Source: Leucobacter exalbidus (GTDB lineage Bacteria > Actinomycetota > Actinomycetes > Actinomycetales > Microbacteriaceae). Taken from it: 64,000 bases of DNA. The notes under the pieces were generated by a model that was not told the origin of the DNA, ran no database searches, and saw nothing but the letters and a program-made list of their open reading frames with translations. Each line of letters opens with the position of its first letter. Within the stretch, counting starts at the first letter, position 1. The DNA lies in assembly GCF_017834145.1 (NCBI RefSeq), contig NZ_JAFIDA010000001.1:620001-684000 (forward strand), written 5' to 3'. The translations under genes were made by a program, and so were the position numbers. Positions 1-8,767 of this stretch are shown here, piece by piece.

Positions 1-714
1 GCGCTTGACGTGGTGTTGCTGCCCGATCTGCGCGATCTTGTACAGCTGGAGCTTGAGCGTCAGGGCAAAACGGAGATTGCCGCGCAGGAGTTTCAGGCTG
101 TGCTCGAGCAGCAGCCAAAGCCCGCGCTGCCTGAGCCGTGGCGCAAGCTCTCGGGCACGCAGTCACTGCGCACCCCGCGCGCCCTCGCACTCGCTCGCGA
201 GCTGTGGCTCGCCCGCGAGGCACTGGCGCGCGAGCGCGATATTGCCCCGGGCCGCTTGATTCCGGATCGTTCGATTATCGCCGCTGCCGCCGCGAACCCG
301 CGCTCGCCCGAAGACCTGAGCCGTCTCTCCACCTTCAAGGGGCGCGAGAGTCGCAGTGAGCTGATGCGCTGGTGGAAGGCGATTCTGCGCGCCAAGACCA
401 CCACCGATCTGCCCGGCCCCAAGCCCCGCGACCCGGGTGGCATTCCCCACCACCGTAACTGGGCGCTGCGGCACCCCGACGCCGCCGATCGGCTGACCGT
501 CGCGCGCGCCGCCATTGAGGCCGAGGCCGAGCAGCAGGGCATGCCCACCGAGAACCTGCTGAAGCCGAGCCTGCTGCGCACACTTGCGTGGGAAGCCCCC
601 TACGACGGATCAACCGAAACGGTCGAACGCCGTCTCAGGGAGCTCGGCGCACGCGAATGGCAAGTTGGCATTACTGCACCAATACTTGCGGCCTCCTTTG
701 TAGCACCCCTCTAA
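1..714 (+). CDS. rnd: Ribonuclease D, C-terminal part (HRDC domain)
   Basis: The reading frame is open from the first base, so the gene starts outside the window and only the last 237 residues are visible. The segment LARERDIAPGRLIPD followed by a short helix and LSRLSTFKG is the HRDC fold that follows the DEDD exonuclease domain in RNase D. The family trims 3' ends of tRNA and other structured RNAs; the catalytic domain itself lies upstream and cannot be checked here. It ends in TAA. About 110 bp of non-coding DNA separates it from fadA on the same strand. Confidence 0.85.
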   Translation, partial: ALDVVLLPDLRDLVQLELERQGKTEIAAQEFQAVLEQQPKPALPEPWRKLSGTQSLRTPRALALARELWLAREALARERDIAPGRLIPDRSIIAAAAANPRSPEDLSRLSTFKGRESRSELMRWWKAILRAKTTTDLPGPKPRDPGGIPHHRNWALRHPDAADRLTVARAAIEAEAEQQGMPTENLLKPSLLRTLAWEAPYDGSTETVERRLRELGAREWQVGITAPILAASFVAPL

Positions 715-826
715 TGACTGTCGCGGTCACCCGCGATATTCTGCGATTCTCCGTTCAGCGTTACCTCAGGTAGGACTCCGTCTCATAGGATGGATTCACT
801 CAGATCACATACCTGATGGAGGCGAA

Positions 827-2029
827 GTGGCCGCAATGAGAGATGTTGTATTCGTAGATGGGGTACGTACCCCATTCGGGCGTGCGGGCGAGAAGGGCAT
901 GTACGCCTCGACTCGTTCCGACGACCTTGCAGTGAAGGCACTGCAAGGTTTGCTCGAGCGCAACCCCGGGCTTGATCCGGCGCGCATAGACGACGTAGGT
1001 ATTGCAGCAACGACCCAGCAGGGCGACCAGGGGCTCACCCTGGGGCGCACGGTATCGATGCTCGCGGGCATCCCCAACACGGTGCCGGGCTTCGCGCTCG
1101 ACCGCATGTGCGCGGGCGCGCTCACCGTCGCCTCGTTCATGGGCGCCGCGATTGGCTCGGGTCAGTACGACGTGGCGATCGCCGGCGGCGTTGAGCACAT
1201 GGGACGCCACCCGCTCGGGCTCGATGCCGACCCGAACCCTCGCTTCGTTGCCGAGAAGCTGGTGAGCCCCGAGGCCCTCAACATGGGCCTCACTGCCGAG
1301 CGCCTGCATGACCGGTTCCCGCAGCTCACCAAGGAGCGCGCGGATCGTTTTGGCATGCTCAGCCAGCAGAAGGTTCAGGCCGCGTATGACCGCGGCGACA
1401 TTCAGCACGACCTCGTGCCGGTGGCGCTGCGTTCGCCCCAGGGTTGGGGCCTCGCGACCGAAGATGAGGGCCGTCGCCCCACCACCACCATGGAGGGGCT
1501 CGCAAGCCTGAAGACTCCGTTCCGCCCGCACGGTCGCGTGACCGCGGGCACCTCTTCTCCCCTCACCGATGGCGCGACGATGTCGCTGCTCGCCGGCGCC
1601 GACACCGCGAAGGAGATGGGGCTGTCTGCAAAGATGCGCCTCGTCGGCTTCGCGTTCGCGGGCGTCGCCCCCGAGGTGATGGGCCTGGGCCCCGTGCCCT
1701 CCACCGAGAAGGCGCTCAAGCGCGCCGGGCTCACGATCGACGACATTGGGCTCTTTGAGCTCAATGAGGCGTTCGCGGTGCAGGTGCTCTCGTTCACCGA
1801 TCACTTCGGCATCGCCGATGATGATCCCCGCGTCAACCCCTGGGGCGGTGCCATCGCTCTGGGCCACCCGCTCGCAGCAACCGGTGTGCGTCTCATGATT
1901 CAGCTCGCACGCCAGTTCGCTGAGCGCCCCGACGTGCGTTACGGCGTCACCGCGATGTGCGTCGGCCTCGGTCAGGGCGGCACGGCCATCTGGGAAAACC
2001 CTCACTTCGACGGCAAGAAGAGGAAGTAA
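827..2029 (+). CDS. fadA: Acetyl-CoA C-acyltransferase (thiolase), beta-oxidation
   Basis: A 400-residue thiolase that cleaves 3-ketoacyl-CoA with CoA to give acetyl-CoA and a shortened acyl-CoA. The nucleophilic cysteine is C95 in DRMCAGAL, the NEAF motif is at 313-316, the catalytic histidine is H347 in GHPLA, and the proton-relay cysteine is C378 in MCVGLGQGG. Length is normal for the family. The start chosen is GTG at 827, four bases after GGAGG; an ATG at 836 is a possible alternative. The stop lies 6 bp before fadB, so the two form the classic trifunctional beta-oxidation pair in one operon. Confidence 0.93.
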   Translation: MAAMRDVVFVDGVRTPFGRAGEKGMYASTRSDDLAVKALQGLLERNPGLDPARIDDVGIAATTQQGDQGLTLGRTVSMLAGIPNTVPGFALDRMCAGALTVASFMGAAIGSGQYDVAIAGGVEHMGRHPLGLDADPNPRFVAEKLVSPEALNMGLTAERLHDRFPQLTKERADRFGMLSQQKVQAAYDRGDIQHDLVPVALRSPQGWGLATEDEGRRPTTTMEGLASLKTPFRPHGRVTAGTSSPLTDGATMSLLAGADTAKEMGLSAKMRLVGFAFAGVAPEVMGLGPVPSTEKALKRAGLTIDDIGLFELNEAFAVQVLSFTDHFGIADDDPRVNPWGGAIALGHPLAATGVRLMIQLARQFAERPDVRYGVTAMCVGLGQGGTAIWENPHFDGKKRK

Positions 2030-2035
2030 GACGCC

Positions 2036-4171
2036 ATGACTGACTACAGCAAAATCGATTTCTCGCCGCTGATCGCGGCCTCGGCCGATGAGGTCATCAC
2101 CGAGTCGTTCGTGCGCGATGTTGCGCTGCCCTCTGGTGGCACCCTCGCCCTCATCACGATCGACAATGGGCGCGATCACACGCGCCCGTCGACGCTCGGC
2201 CCGCGCACGCTCGAGGCTCTCTCGACCGTACTCGATGCACTCACCCAGCGCGCCGCCGCCGGCGAGATTACCGCGGTGGCCATTACCGGCAAGCCGTTCA
2301 TCTTTGCCGCTGGCGCAGATCTCTCGAAGGTGTCGACGCTCGCCACCCCCGAGAACGCTCGGTTGATGGCACAGTACGGGCACTTTGTACTCGGCAAGTT
2401 CAAGACGGTCGGCGTGCCCTCGTTCGCCTTCGTCAACGGGCTTGCGCTGGGCGGCGCCATGGAAATTGCGCTGCACTGCGACTACCGCACCCTTGATTCT
2501 TCGGCCGCGGCACTCGCCTTCCCCGAGGTCTTCCTCGGCATCATTCCGGGCTGGGGTGGCGCGACTCTCGTGCCCAACCTCATTGGCATCGAGAACGCTC
2601 TCGAAGTGGTCGTTTCAAACCCGCTGAAGAACAACCGTATGCTGAAGCCCGCACAGGCGCTTGAGCTGGGGCTCTTCGACAAGATGTTTGGCGCGGCAAG
2701 CTTCATCGAGCAGTCGGTGGCTTGGTCCGATCAGGTTGTTTCGGGTGGCCTCAAGGTCAACCGACCCAACGTGCCGGGCAAGCTCGAACGCCTGACCAAG
2801 TGGCCGGCCGCCATCAAGATCGCTCGCGATACGTTGAAGGCACGCATCGGCACCGCCGCCATCGCTCCCTACGTTGCGCTCGACCTGCTGTCGGCAGCGA
2901 AAGACGGCGACATTGAGCGCGGTTTCGAACGCGAAGACGATGCACTCGCCGCCCTCATCTCGGGTGACCAGTTCGCGGCGTCAATCTACGCCTTCGATCT
3001 CGTGCAGAAGCGCGCCAAGCGGCCAGCCGGTGCTCCCGACAAGGCGCTTGCGAAGCCCGTGAAGAAGGTCGGCGTCATCGGCGCTGGCCTGATGGCGAGC
3101 CAGTTTGCGCTGCTGTTCGCACGCAAGCTGCGCGTGCCCGTGCTTATTACCGACCTTGATCAGTCGCGCGTGGATAAGGGCATCTCGTACATTCGCGGTG
3201 AGATCGACAAGCTCGAGCAGAAGGGTCGCCTCTCCCCCGACGACGCCAACCAGGTGCGCGCGCTCATTCACGGCACGACCGATAAAACCGAATACGCAGA
3301 CTGCGATTGGGTGATCGAGGCCGTCTTTGAGGAGCTTGGCGTCAAGCAGCAGGTATTCGCAGAGATCGAACCGATCATCTCTGAGACCGCGATCCTTGCC
3401 ACCAACACCTCTTCACTGTCGGTGCATGAGATTGGCGCGAACCTCGCTCACCCCGAGCGCCTCGTCGGCTTCCACTTCTTCAACCCGGTGGCGGTGATGC
3501 CGCTGATTGAAGTGGTGAAGACGCCCGACACTGACGACGCGACCCTGTCGACCGCGATGCAGACTGCCCGCAAGCTCGGTAAGAGCGCCGTCATCACGGC
3601 CGACCGCCCGGGCTTTGTGGTCAACCGCCTGCTCGCAAAGGTGATGGGTGAAGCGGCACGTGCGCTCGATGAGGGCACACCGATGCCCGTTGTTGAGCGC
3701 GCGCTCGCTCCCATCGGTCTGCCGATGGGTCCGTTCGAGCTGATCGACCTCGTGGGTTGGAAGGTCGCGGCGCACGTGCAGGACACCATGGTGCACGCAT
3801 TCCCCGAGCGGTTCTACGCATCGGAGAATCTGCACAAGCTGGCCGAGATTGAATCGCCCCTCTCCAAGACCAAGATGGGCAAGGTCGAGGATCTCTCGAA
3901 GGCCGCGAAGAAGGCCCTCACGTTGGGCAAGGTCGCCGTCACCGAGACCGAAATTCTCACTCGCGTGGAGAACGAGCTCGCCGGCGAGATCAAGCTGATG
4001 CTTGATGAGGGCGTTGTTGCAGCCGCAGAAGATATCGATCTGTGCCTGATCTTTGGCGCTGGCTGGCCCTTCCAGGCCGGTGGCACCACGCCTTACCTCG
4101 ACCGTGTGGGTGCGAGCGAGCGTGTCTTTGGCGGCACGTTCCACGACCCGCGCATCGCTGGCCACAACTAA
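2036..4171 (+). CDS. fadB: Enoyl-CoA hydratase / 3-hydroxyacyl-CoA dehydrogenase fusion
   Basis: A 711-residue two-enzyme protein. The first ~300 residues are a crotonase domain with the oxyanion-hole segments FAAGADLS and GLALGGAMEIAL. From about residue 345 there is a Rossmann NAD-binding domain with GAGLMA, then the conserved ATNTSSLS and GFHFFNPV segments and a C-terminal dehydrogenase dimerisation domain. It hydrates enoyl-CoA and oxidises 3-hydroxyacyl-CoA, feeding FadA. It follows fadA by 6 bp and is closed by a strong hairpin terminator. No acyl-CoA dehydrogenase or ligase is adjacent. Confidence 0.93.
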   Translation: MTDYSKIDFSPLIAASADEVITESFVRDVALPSGGTLALITIDNGRDHTRPSTLGPRTLEALSTVLDALTQRAAAGEITAVAITGKPFIFAAGADLSKVSTLATPENARLMAQYGHFVLGKFKTVGVPSFAFVNGLALGGAMEIALHCDYRTLDSSAAALAFPEVFLGIIPGWGGATLVPNLIGIENALEVVVSNPLKNNRMLKPAQALELGLFDKMFGAASFIEQSVAWSDQVVSGGLKVNRPNVPGKLERLTKWPAAIKIARDTLKARIGTAAIAPYVALDLLSAAKDGDIERGFEREDDALAALISGDQFAASIYAFDLVQKRAKRPAGAPDKALAKPVKKVGVIGAGLMASQFALLFARKLRVPVLITDLDQSRVDKGISYIRGEIDKLEQKGRLSPDDANQVRALIHGTTDKTEYADCDWVIEAVFEELGVKQQVFAEIEPIISETAILATNTSSLSVHEIGANLAHPERLVGFHFFNPVAVMPLIEVVKTPDTDDATLSTAMQTARKLGKSAVITADRPGFVVNRLLAKVMGEAARALDEGTPMPVVERALAPIGLPMGPFELIDLVGWKVAAHVQDTMVHAFPERFYASENLHKLAEIESPLSKTKMGKVEDLSKAAKKALTLGKVAVTETEILTRVENELAGEIKLMLDEGVVAAAEDIDLCLIFGAGWPFQAGGTTPYLDRVGASERVFGGTFHDPRIAGHN

Positions 4172-4197
4172 CCAGCGTTACGGGTCGTCCCCCGTAC

Positions 4198-4244
4198 ACA
4201 CGTCAGCCCGGCACCTCGCATGAGGTGCCGGGCTGACGTGTTTC
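4198..4244 (+). terminator. Rho-independent-type terminator after fadB
   Basis: A 20-bp perfect inverted repeat (arm includes GCCCGGCACCTC, loop GCAT) followed by TTT. It sits 27 bp after the fadB stop and closes the fadAB operon. Confidence 0.8.
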
Positions 4245-4332
4245 TGCCGCTCAACAGCAGCTCAATGTGATGACCTGCCGTCGGGTCTGCCCTGCCACAG
4301 GCAGGAAGCCCGACGCGACAAGCCCGGGCAAA

Positions 4333-4374
4333 GCGAAAGGCCCCACAAGACCGAAGTCTTGTGGGGCCTTTCGC
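4333..4374 (-). terminator. Terminator of the ctaE-qcrCAB operon
   Basis: A 19-bp perfect inverted repeat (AAAGGCCCCACAAGAC arm, loop CGAA) located just beyond the qcrB stop codon on the minus strand. It faces the fadB terminator, so the two convergent operons each have their own hairpin. Confidence 0.8.
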
Positions 4375-4385
4375 AGCGGGAGACC

Positions 4386-5990
4386 TTAGTGGTCGCCCTG
4401 CTCGATTTCACCCTTGGTGGGAGGAACAATGCGATCCTCGAAGAACCAGCGGCTGAAACCTGCGCGCAGACGCTGACCGAATGAGATTCGGCCGTTGTCA
4501 TCGGGGCGCAGCATGAGCGGTGCGTAGTCGTGGTAGCTCACGAGCTCCCACTGCTCGTACGACTCGAGAGGCTTGTGTACCTCAACGAACTCGCCACCGG
4601 GCAGCTGAACGATGCGGCCCGACTCGTAGCCGTGCAGCGCAATCGCGCGGTCCTTCTTCTGCAGACCGAGGCAGATGCGCTTCGCGAGGAAGTACGCAAT
4701 GATCGGGCCGAGGAAGAGCAGGGCCTGGAGCGCGTGGATGACGCCCTCCATGGACAGCTGGAAGTGCGTTGCCATGATGTCGGAGCTTGCGCCGGCCCAC
4801 ATCACTGCGTAGAACGTGACACCAGCTGCACCGATTGCGGTGCGGGTGGGGGCGTTACGCGGGCGGTCGAGCAGGTGGTGCTCACGCTTGTCGCCGGTGA
4901 CCCACGCTTCAATGAAGGGGTAGATCATGACGATGACGATGAAGATACCGATGATGATCAGCGGCAGCAGCATGTTCCAAGACCAGGTGTAGCCGAACCA
5001 CTCGGTCTCAAGCCCCGGCGGTACGAGGCGCAGCATGCCATCGGCAAAACCGATGTACCAGTCAGGCTGCGTACCTGCCGACACCGGTGAGGGGTCGTAG
5101 GGGCCGTATGCCCAAATGGCGTTAATTCCGAAGATCGACGCGATGAGCACGATCACACCGAAGACGATGAAGAAGAAGCCGCCAGCCTTCGCCGCGTACA
5201 CGGGAAGAACGGGGAAGCCTACAACGTTCTGCTGCGTCTTACCGGGGCCGGGGTACTGCGTGTGCTTGTGGATGACCACAAACGCGAGGTGCAGCGCCAC
5301 GAACAGAATCACGAGTGCGGGAAGCAACATGATGTGCAGCATGTAGAGGCGGCCGACAATGTCGGTGCCCGGGAACTCGCCACCGAAGAACAGGAACGAG
5401 AAGAACGTGCCGACAACCGGGATTGCCTTGACGATGCCGTCAATAATGCGCAGACCGTTACCCGACAGCACGTCATCGGGAAGTGAGTAGCCAGTGAAGC
5501 CCTCTGCCATTGCGAGGATGAACAGTACGAAACCGATCACCCAGTTGAGCTCACGGGGCTTGCGGAACGCACCCGTGAAGAAGATGCGCAGCATGTGCAG
5601 GCCGATCGAGGCCACGAACAGCAGTGCAGCCCAGTGGTGTACCTGACGCATCAGCAGACCGCCGCGCACCGAGAAGGAGATATCGAGCGTCGACGCCATA
5701 GCGGCCGACATCTCAATGCCCTTCATCGGAACGTAGGGGCCGGTGTAGACGGTCTCAACCATTGACGCCTGGAAGAACAGGGTCAGGAAGGTACCCGAGA
5801 GCAGGATGACGATGAAGCTGTACAGCGCCACCTCTCCCAGCAGGAATGACCAGTGGTCAGGAAAGACCTTGCGGCCAAATTCCTTGACGACGCCACCAAT
5901 CTTGGTGCGATCGTCGATATACGTAGCCGCGGCTGAAGTGAAACGGCTTGAGCCGTTCTTAGCCGGGGTCTCAGTTACGGTGCTGCTCAC
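4386..5990 (-). CDS. qcrB: Cytochrome bc1 complex cytochrome b subunit
   Basis: The 534-residue membrane core of the actinobacterial menaquinol:cytochrome c reductase, which oxidises menaquinol and passes electrons to the Rieske centre. The b-haem histidines are visible in QVHHWAALLF (118/119) with H132, and in LHIMLLP (H219) with H234. The quinol-site segment reads PDWYIGF, the form common in actinobacteria. The long C-terminal extension is typical of the group. It overlaps the end of qcrA by 4 bp and ends the operon. Confidence 0.95.
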   Translation of the reverse strand: MSSTVTETPAKNGSSRFTSAAATYIDDRTKIGGVVKEFGRKVFPDHWSFLLGEVALYSFIVILLSGTFLTLFFQASMVETVYTGPYVPMKGIEMSAAMASTLDISFSVRGGLLMRQVHHWAALLFVASIGLHMLRIFFTGAFRKPRELNWVIGFVLFILAMAEGFTGYSLPDDVLSGNGLRIIDGIVKAIPVVGTFFSFLFFGGEFPGTDIVGRLYMLHIMLLPALVILFVALHLAFVVIHKHTQYPGPGKTQQNVVGFPVLPVYAAKAGGFFFIVFGVIVLIASIFGINAIWAYGPYDPSPVSAGTQPDWYIGFADGMLRLVPPGLETEWFGYTWSWNMLLPLIIIGIFIVIVMIYPFIEAWVTGDKREHHLLDRPRNAPTRTAIGAAGVTFYAVMWAGASSDIMATHFQLSMEGVIHALQALLFLGPIIAYFLAKRICLGLQKKDRAIALHGYESGRIVQLPGGEFVEVHKPLESYEQWELVSYHDYAPLMLRPDDNGRISFGQRLRAGFSRWFFEDRIVPPTKGEIEQGDH

Positions 5991-7123
5991 TTGAGGCGCT
6001 CCCAGTAGCTCGGGCCGACAGGTTCATGGAAATCGCTCTGAGCGACGAGGTAGCCCTCTTCGTCGACCGTGATGGGCAGCTGAGGCAGCGGCCGCTTCGC
6101 GGGTCCAAAGATCACCTTCGCGTGCTCAGAAACATCGAACTGCGACTGGTGGCAGGGGCAAAGAAGGTGGTGCGTGTGCTGCTCGTAGAGAGCAACGGGG
6201 CAACCCACGTGCGTGCAGACCTTCGAGTACGCGACGATGCCGTCATACGACCAGCTCTCGCGCTCAGGAAGCTCGTTCAGCTCAGACTGATCCAGACGCA
6301 TCAGCAGCACGATGGCCTTAGCCTTCGCGTCGAGGAAGTTCTCGCTGCCGCCACGCTCTTCAGCGTTGAGGTGCTCAAAGTCGTGGTGGTTCAGCGTCTC
6401 GGGGATGACGTGGAACGCCGACCCGATCGTGACTTCACTTGCCTTGATGGGCACACCGGAGGGGTCGCGCGCCAGGCGCATACCCTTGGTCCACATCGTG
6501 TGCTTTGCCAGCTCTACGGGATCCTGATCCTGGGGGGCAAGACCACGCAGCAGCGTGATGCCAGGGAGCGGGAACGCGATGAGCGCACCGAGGAGGCTGT
6601 TACGCACGAGCGAGCGACGTGAGAAGCCCGACTCTTCGTTCGAGACGGTGAAGACGTCGGCCGCGGCCTGCATCGTTTCTTCATCGCTCGGCACCGGGTG
6701 ACGCATATCGATGGACTCGTGATCCGCCATCAGTGCCTTGCCCCAGTGGACCGCACCGATACCCACGGCGAGCAGCGCAAGCGCCATGCCGAGGCCCACG
6801 AAGAGCGTGTGGAGCCGGATCGCCATCATCTCGCCCGTTTCAATGGGGAAGAACATGTAGGCGAGTACGGCGCCGAGGCTGCCCGCGATCGAGATGTAGA
6901 AGAGCGAGTAGACGACGCGCTCTTGGCGCTTCGCCTTCTGCGGATCGAGATCCGTTACGCGCTTGCGGTGCGGGGGAAGGCCCGGATTCTGCACGGCGTC
7001 TGATGAAATAACGGCGGTACCCGCCGATGCCACATCAACGTCGTGGCTCTGGGCGGCGACAACGGCGTCGCCGCCGCTGTTCTTCGCTTCCTCTGCCATG
7101 TTGCTCCTTGACTCCTGACTCAT
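5987..7123 (-). CDS. qcrA: Cytochrome bc1 complex Rieske iron-sulfur subunit
   Basis: A 378-residue Rieske protein. The [2Fe-2S] ligands lie in CTHVGC (from about residue 303) and CPCHQS (about 321-326). As in other actinobacteria the N-terminal half carries several membrane helices (VVYSLFYISIAGSLG, LFVGLGMALALLAV and one near FPLPGITLLRG) rather than a single anchor. It moves electrons from menaquinol in QcrB to the c-haems of QcrC. It lies between qcrC and qcrB and shares the 4-bp stop/start overlap with qcrB, indicating translational coupling. Confidence 0.95.
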   Translation of the reverse strand: MSQESRSNMAEEAKNSGGDAVVAAQSHDVDVASAGTAVISSDAVQNPGLPPHRKRVTDLDPQKAKRQERVVYSLFYISIAGSLGAVLAYMFFPIETGEMMAIRLHTLFVGLGMALALLAVGIGAVHWGKALMADHESIDMRHPVPSDEETMQAAADVFTVSNEESGFSRRSLVRNSLLGALIAFPLPGITLLRGLAPQDQDPVELAKHTMWTKGMRLARDPSGVPIKASEVTIGSAFHVIPETLNHHDFEHLNAEERGGSENFLDAKAKAIVLLMRLDQSELNELPERESWSYDGIVAYSKVCTHVGCPVALYEQHTHHLLCPCHQSQFDVSEHAKVIFGPAKRPLPQLPITVDEEGYLVAQSDFHEPVGPSYWERLK

Positions 7124-7143
7124 GAATTCTTAGCGCGCTGTCG

Positions 7144-7953
7144 TTAGTTCGACTTCGCGGTCACCCAGACGGTGAGACCGACGACTGCACCCAGGCCGAT
7201 GACCCAGATGAACAGACCCTCGGCAACCGGGCCAATTGACCCGAGTGACATGCCGCCAACGGCGGGCTGGTTCTCGATGTACTTGAGGTACGAAATAATG
7301 TCGGCCTTGTTCTGCGGCGAGATGTTCGCATCGCTGAACACCGGCATGTTCTGCGGGCCGGTGACCATTGCCTCGTAGATGTGCGTGGGAGCAACACCGG
7401 TCAGAGCAGGTGCGAACTTGCCCTCGGTGAGTGCGCCGCCAACTGCAGCAACGTTGTGGCACATGGCGCAGTTGATCCGGAACAGATCGCCGCCATTTGC
7501 AATGCCCTCGTCGGAGCTATCAGCCTGCACGAACTGCGAATCAGGCAGCGAGGGGCCGGGGCCCAGCGAAGCCACGTACGCGGCCATCTGCAGGGTCTGC
7601 TCCTCGGTAAACTGCTGCGGCTTCACCATGCCCTGGGGGCCCTGGAAGGCGAGCGGCATACGGCCGGTGCCCACCTGGAAGTTCACCGACGCAGCGCCGG
7701 CGCCGATCAGCGACGGGCCGTCAGGGGTGCCCTCTGAGCCCATGCCGTGGCACGTAGCGCAGTTTGCACCGAAGAGCTTTTCTCCGGCCTCAATAGTCGC
7801 GGGCGACTCGAGGTCGATCTCAGCGGTTGCCGAGGTCTGGCTGAAGCCGGTGTATGCGGCGCCCGTTACAAGCAGGCCAACTCCGACGAGTGCTGCGGTT
7901 GCGAGCGGGTGCCGGCGACCTGACTTGCGAAGGTTCTTCTTAGCGCGAGCCAT
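7144..7953 (-). CDS. qcrC: Cytochrome bc1 complex dihaem cytochrome c subunit
   Basis: A 269-residue dihaem cytochrome c with CATCH at 65-69 and CAMCH at 162-166; methionine ligands are probable in GRMPLAF and QNMPVFS. An N-terminal membrane segment (LATAALVGVGLLVTGAAY) and a C-terminal one (FIWVIGLGAVVGLTVWV) fix it to the membrane with the haems outside. In actinobacteria this subunit replaces a soluble cytochrome c and hands electrons directly to CtaC in a bc1-aa3 supercomplex. It follows ctaE by 21 bp counted from the second (original) ctaE stop. Confidence 0.95.
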   Translation of the reverse strand: MARAKKNLRKSGRRHPLATAALVGVGLLVTGAAYTGFSQTSATAEIDLESPATIEAGEKLFGANCATCHGMGSEGTPDGPSLIGAGAASVNFQVGTGRMPLAFQGPQGMVKPQQFTEEQTLQMAAYVASLGPGPSLPDSQFVQADSSDEGIANGGDLFRINCAMCHNVAAVGGALTEGKFAPALTGVAPTHIYEAMVTGPQNMPVFSDANISPQNKADIISYLKYIENQPAVGGMSLGSIGPVAEGLFIWVIGLGAVVGLTVWVTAKSN

Positions 7954-7974
7954 GATGGCGATAACTCCTGACCC

Positions 7975-8061
7975 CTACTTGAGGACGTAAATGATGATGA
8001 ACAGGATGATCCACACAATGTCGACGAAGTGCCAGTAGTAGGACACGACGACAGCAGTGGT
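7975..8061 (-). pseudogene. ctaE: Stranded C-terminal tail of ctaE (last membrane helix)
   Basis: Directly after the TAG at 8062-8064 the same frame continues for 28 codons to a second TAG at 7975-7977, reading TTAVVVSYYWHFVDIVWI and then a hydrophobic run ending YVLK. The YYWHFVDIVW segment is the invariant C-terminal helix of cytochrome oxidase subunit III. This tail therefore belongs to ctaE; it has no start codon or ribosome site of its own and is lost if the TAG acts as a stop. Confidence 0.85.
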
Positions 8062-8604
8062 CTATTCCTTCTGCGTGAAGTTCTTAGCCGCGTAGAGGCG
8101 ACCAATCACCAGCAGGAAGGCCACGAGGCCCAGCGACACGTGAATGCCGTGGAAGCCCGTGGTCATGTAGAAGGCAGAACCGTACGGGTCACTTGCGAGT
8201 GTGATGCCTTCAGAAACGAAGGTTGCATACTCGAAAGACTGACCGGCGACGAAGACAGCTCCCATGAAGAACGTGAGGTAGAACCATTCGACGGTTCCCC
8301 AGTTCTTCGGGCCGCGGCCGATAGCACGTGGCTGGTGACGCTCTGCCGCGAACACGCCCGCCTGGGCAGTGAACGAGGAAGCAACCAGGATCAACGTGTT
8401 GATCAGTGCGAACGTGAAGTTGTGCTTAGCGGTCTGCTCAGCCCACAGCTCGGGATTCATGGCACGCAGCGTGAAGTAGATCGCGAAGAGCCCCGCGAAG
8501 AACATGACCTCGCTGCCGAGCCACACGATCGTGCCGACGGCGACGAGATTCGGTCGCTTCACCGTTGGCACGGCTGACTTGGTATTCATAGTGGTCGTAG
8601 TCAC
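8062..8604 (-). CDS. ctaE: Cytochrome c oxidase subunit III, cut short by in-frame TAG
   Basis: Subunit III of the aa3 oxidase; actinobacterial versions are about 205 residues. Here 180 residues run to KNFTQKE and then a TAG, although the frame carries on with the missing helix (see 7975-8061), so the intact gene would be 7975-8604 and 209 residues. Recognisable parts are the first helix (SEVMFFAGLFAIYFTLR), the middle helices and FHGIHVSLGLVAFLLV. It is the first gene of the ctaE-qcrCAB operon. The TAG may be a real nonsense mutation or a one-base sequence error; a single change restores the gene. Confidence 0.88.
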   Translation of the reverse strand: MTTTTMNTKSAVPTVKRPNLVAVGTIVWLGSEVMFFAGLFAIYFTLRAMNPELWAEQTAKHNFTFALINTLILVASSFTAQAGVFAAERHQPRAIGRGPKNWGTVEWFYLTFFMGAVFVAGQSFEYATFVSEGITLASDPYGSAFYMTTGFHGIHVSLGLVAFLLVIGRLYAAKNFTQKE

Positions 8605-8767
8605 CCCTCCATTATGGCTGAAAGTTTCGTGTGCGTTTTCACTTGAAGCGGGCGCGCCGAACTTTCTGCGAGTTTCCTCACAAGCCTATCGGCAAACACC
8701 CTCGTAACTGTATTCGTGTGGCGGGTGTCGTTTCGGATGCCGCGAAGAAACTTCGAAGATCGATAAG

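Noticed and set aside
800-2476. 558-residue open frame antisense to fadA/fadB
   Set aside because: Mirror of the fadA/fadB frames, rich in Arg/Gly/His with no domain; the sense genes are unmistakable.
4288-4312. Short palindrome CCTGCCACAGGCAGG between the two terminators
   Set aside because: Only 5-bp arms, no T tail, no better explanation than chance in GC-rich DNA.
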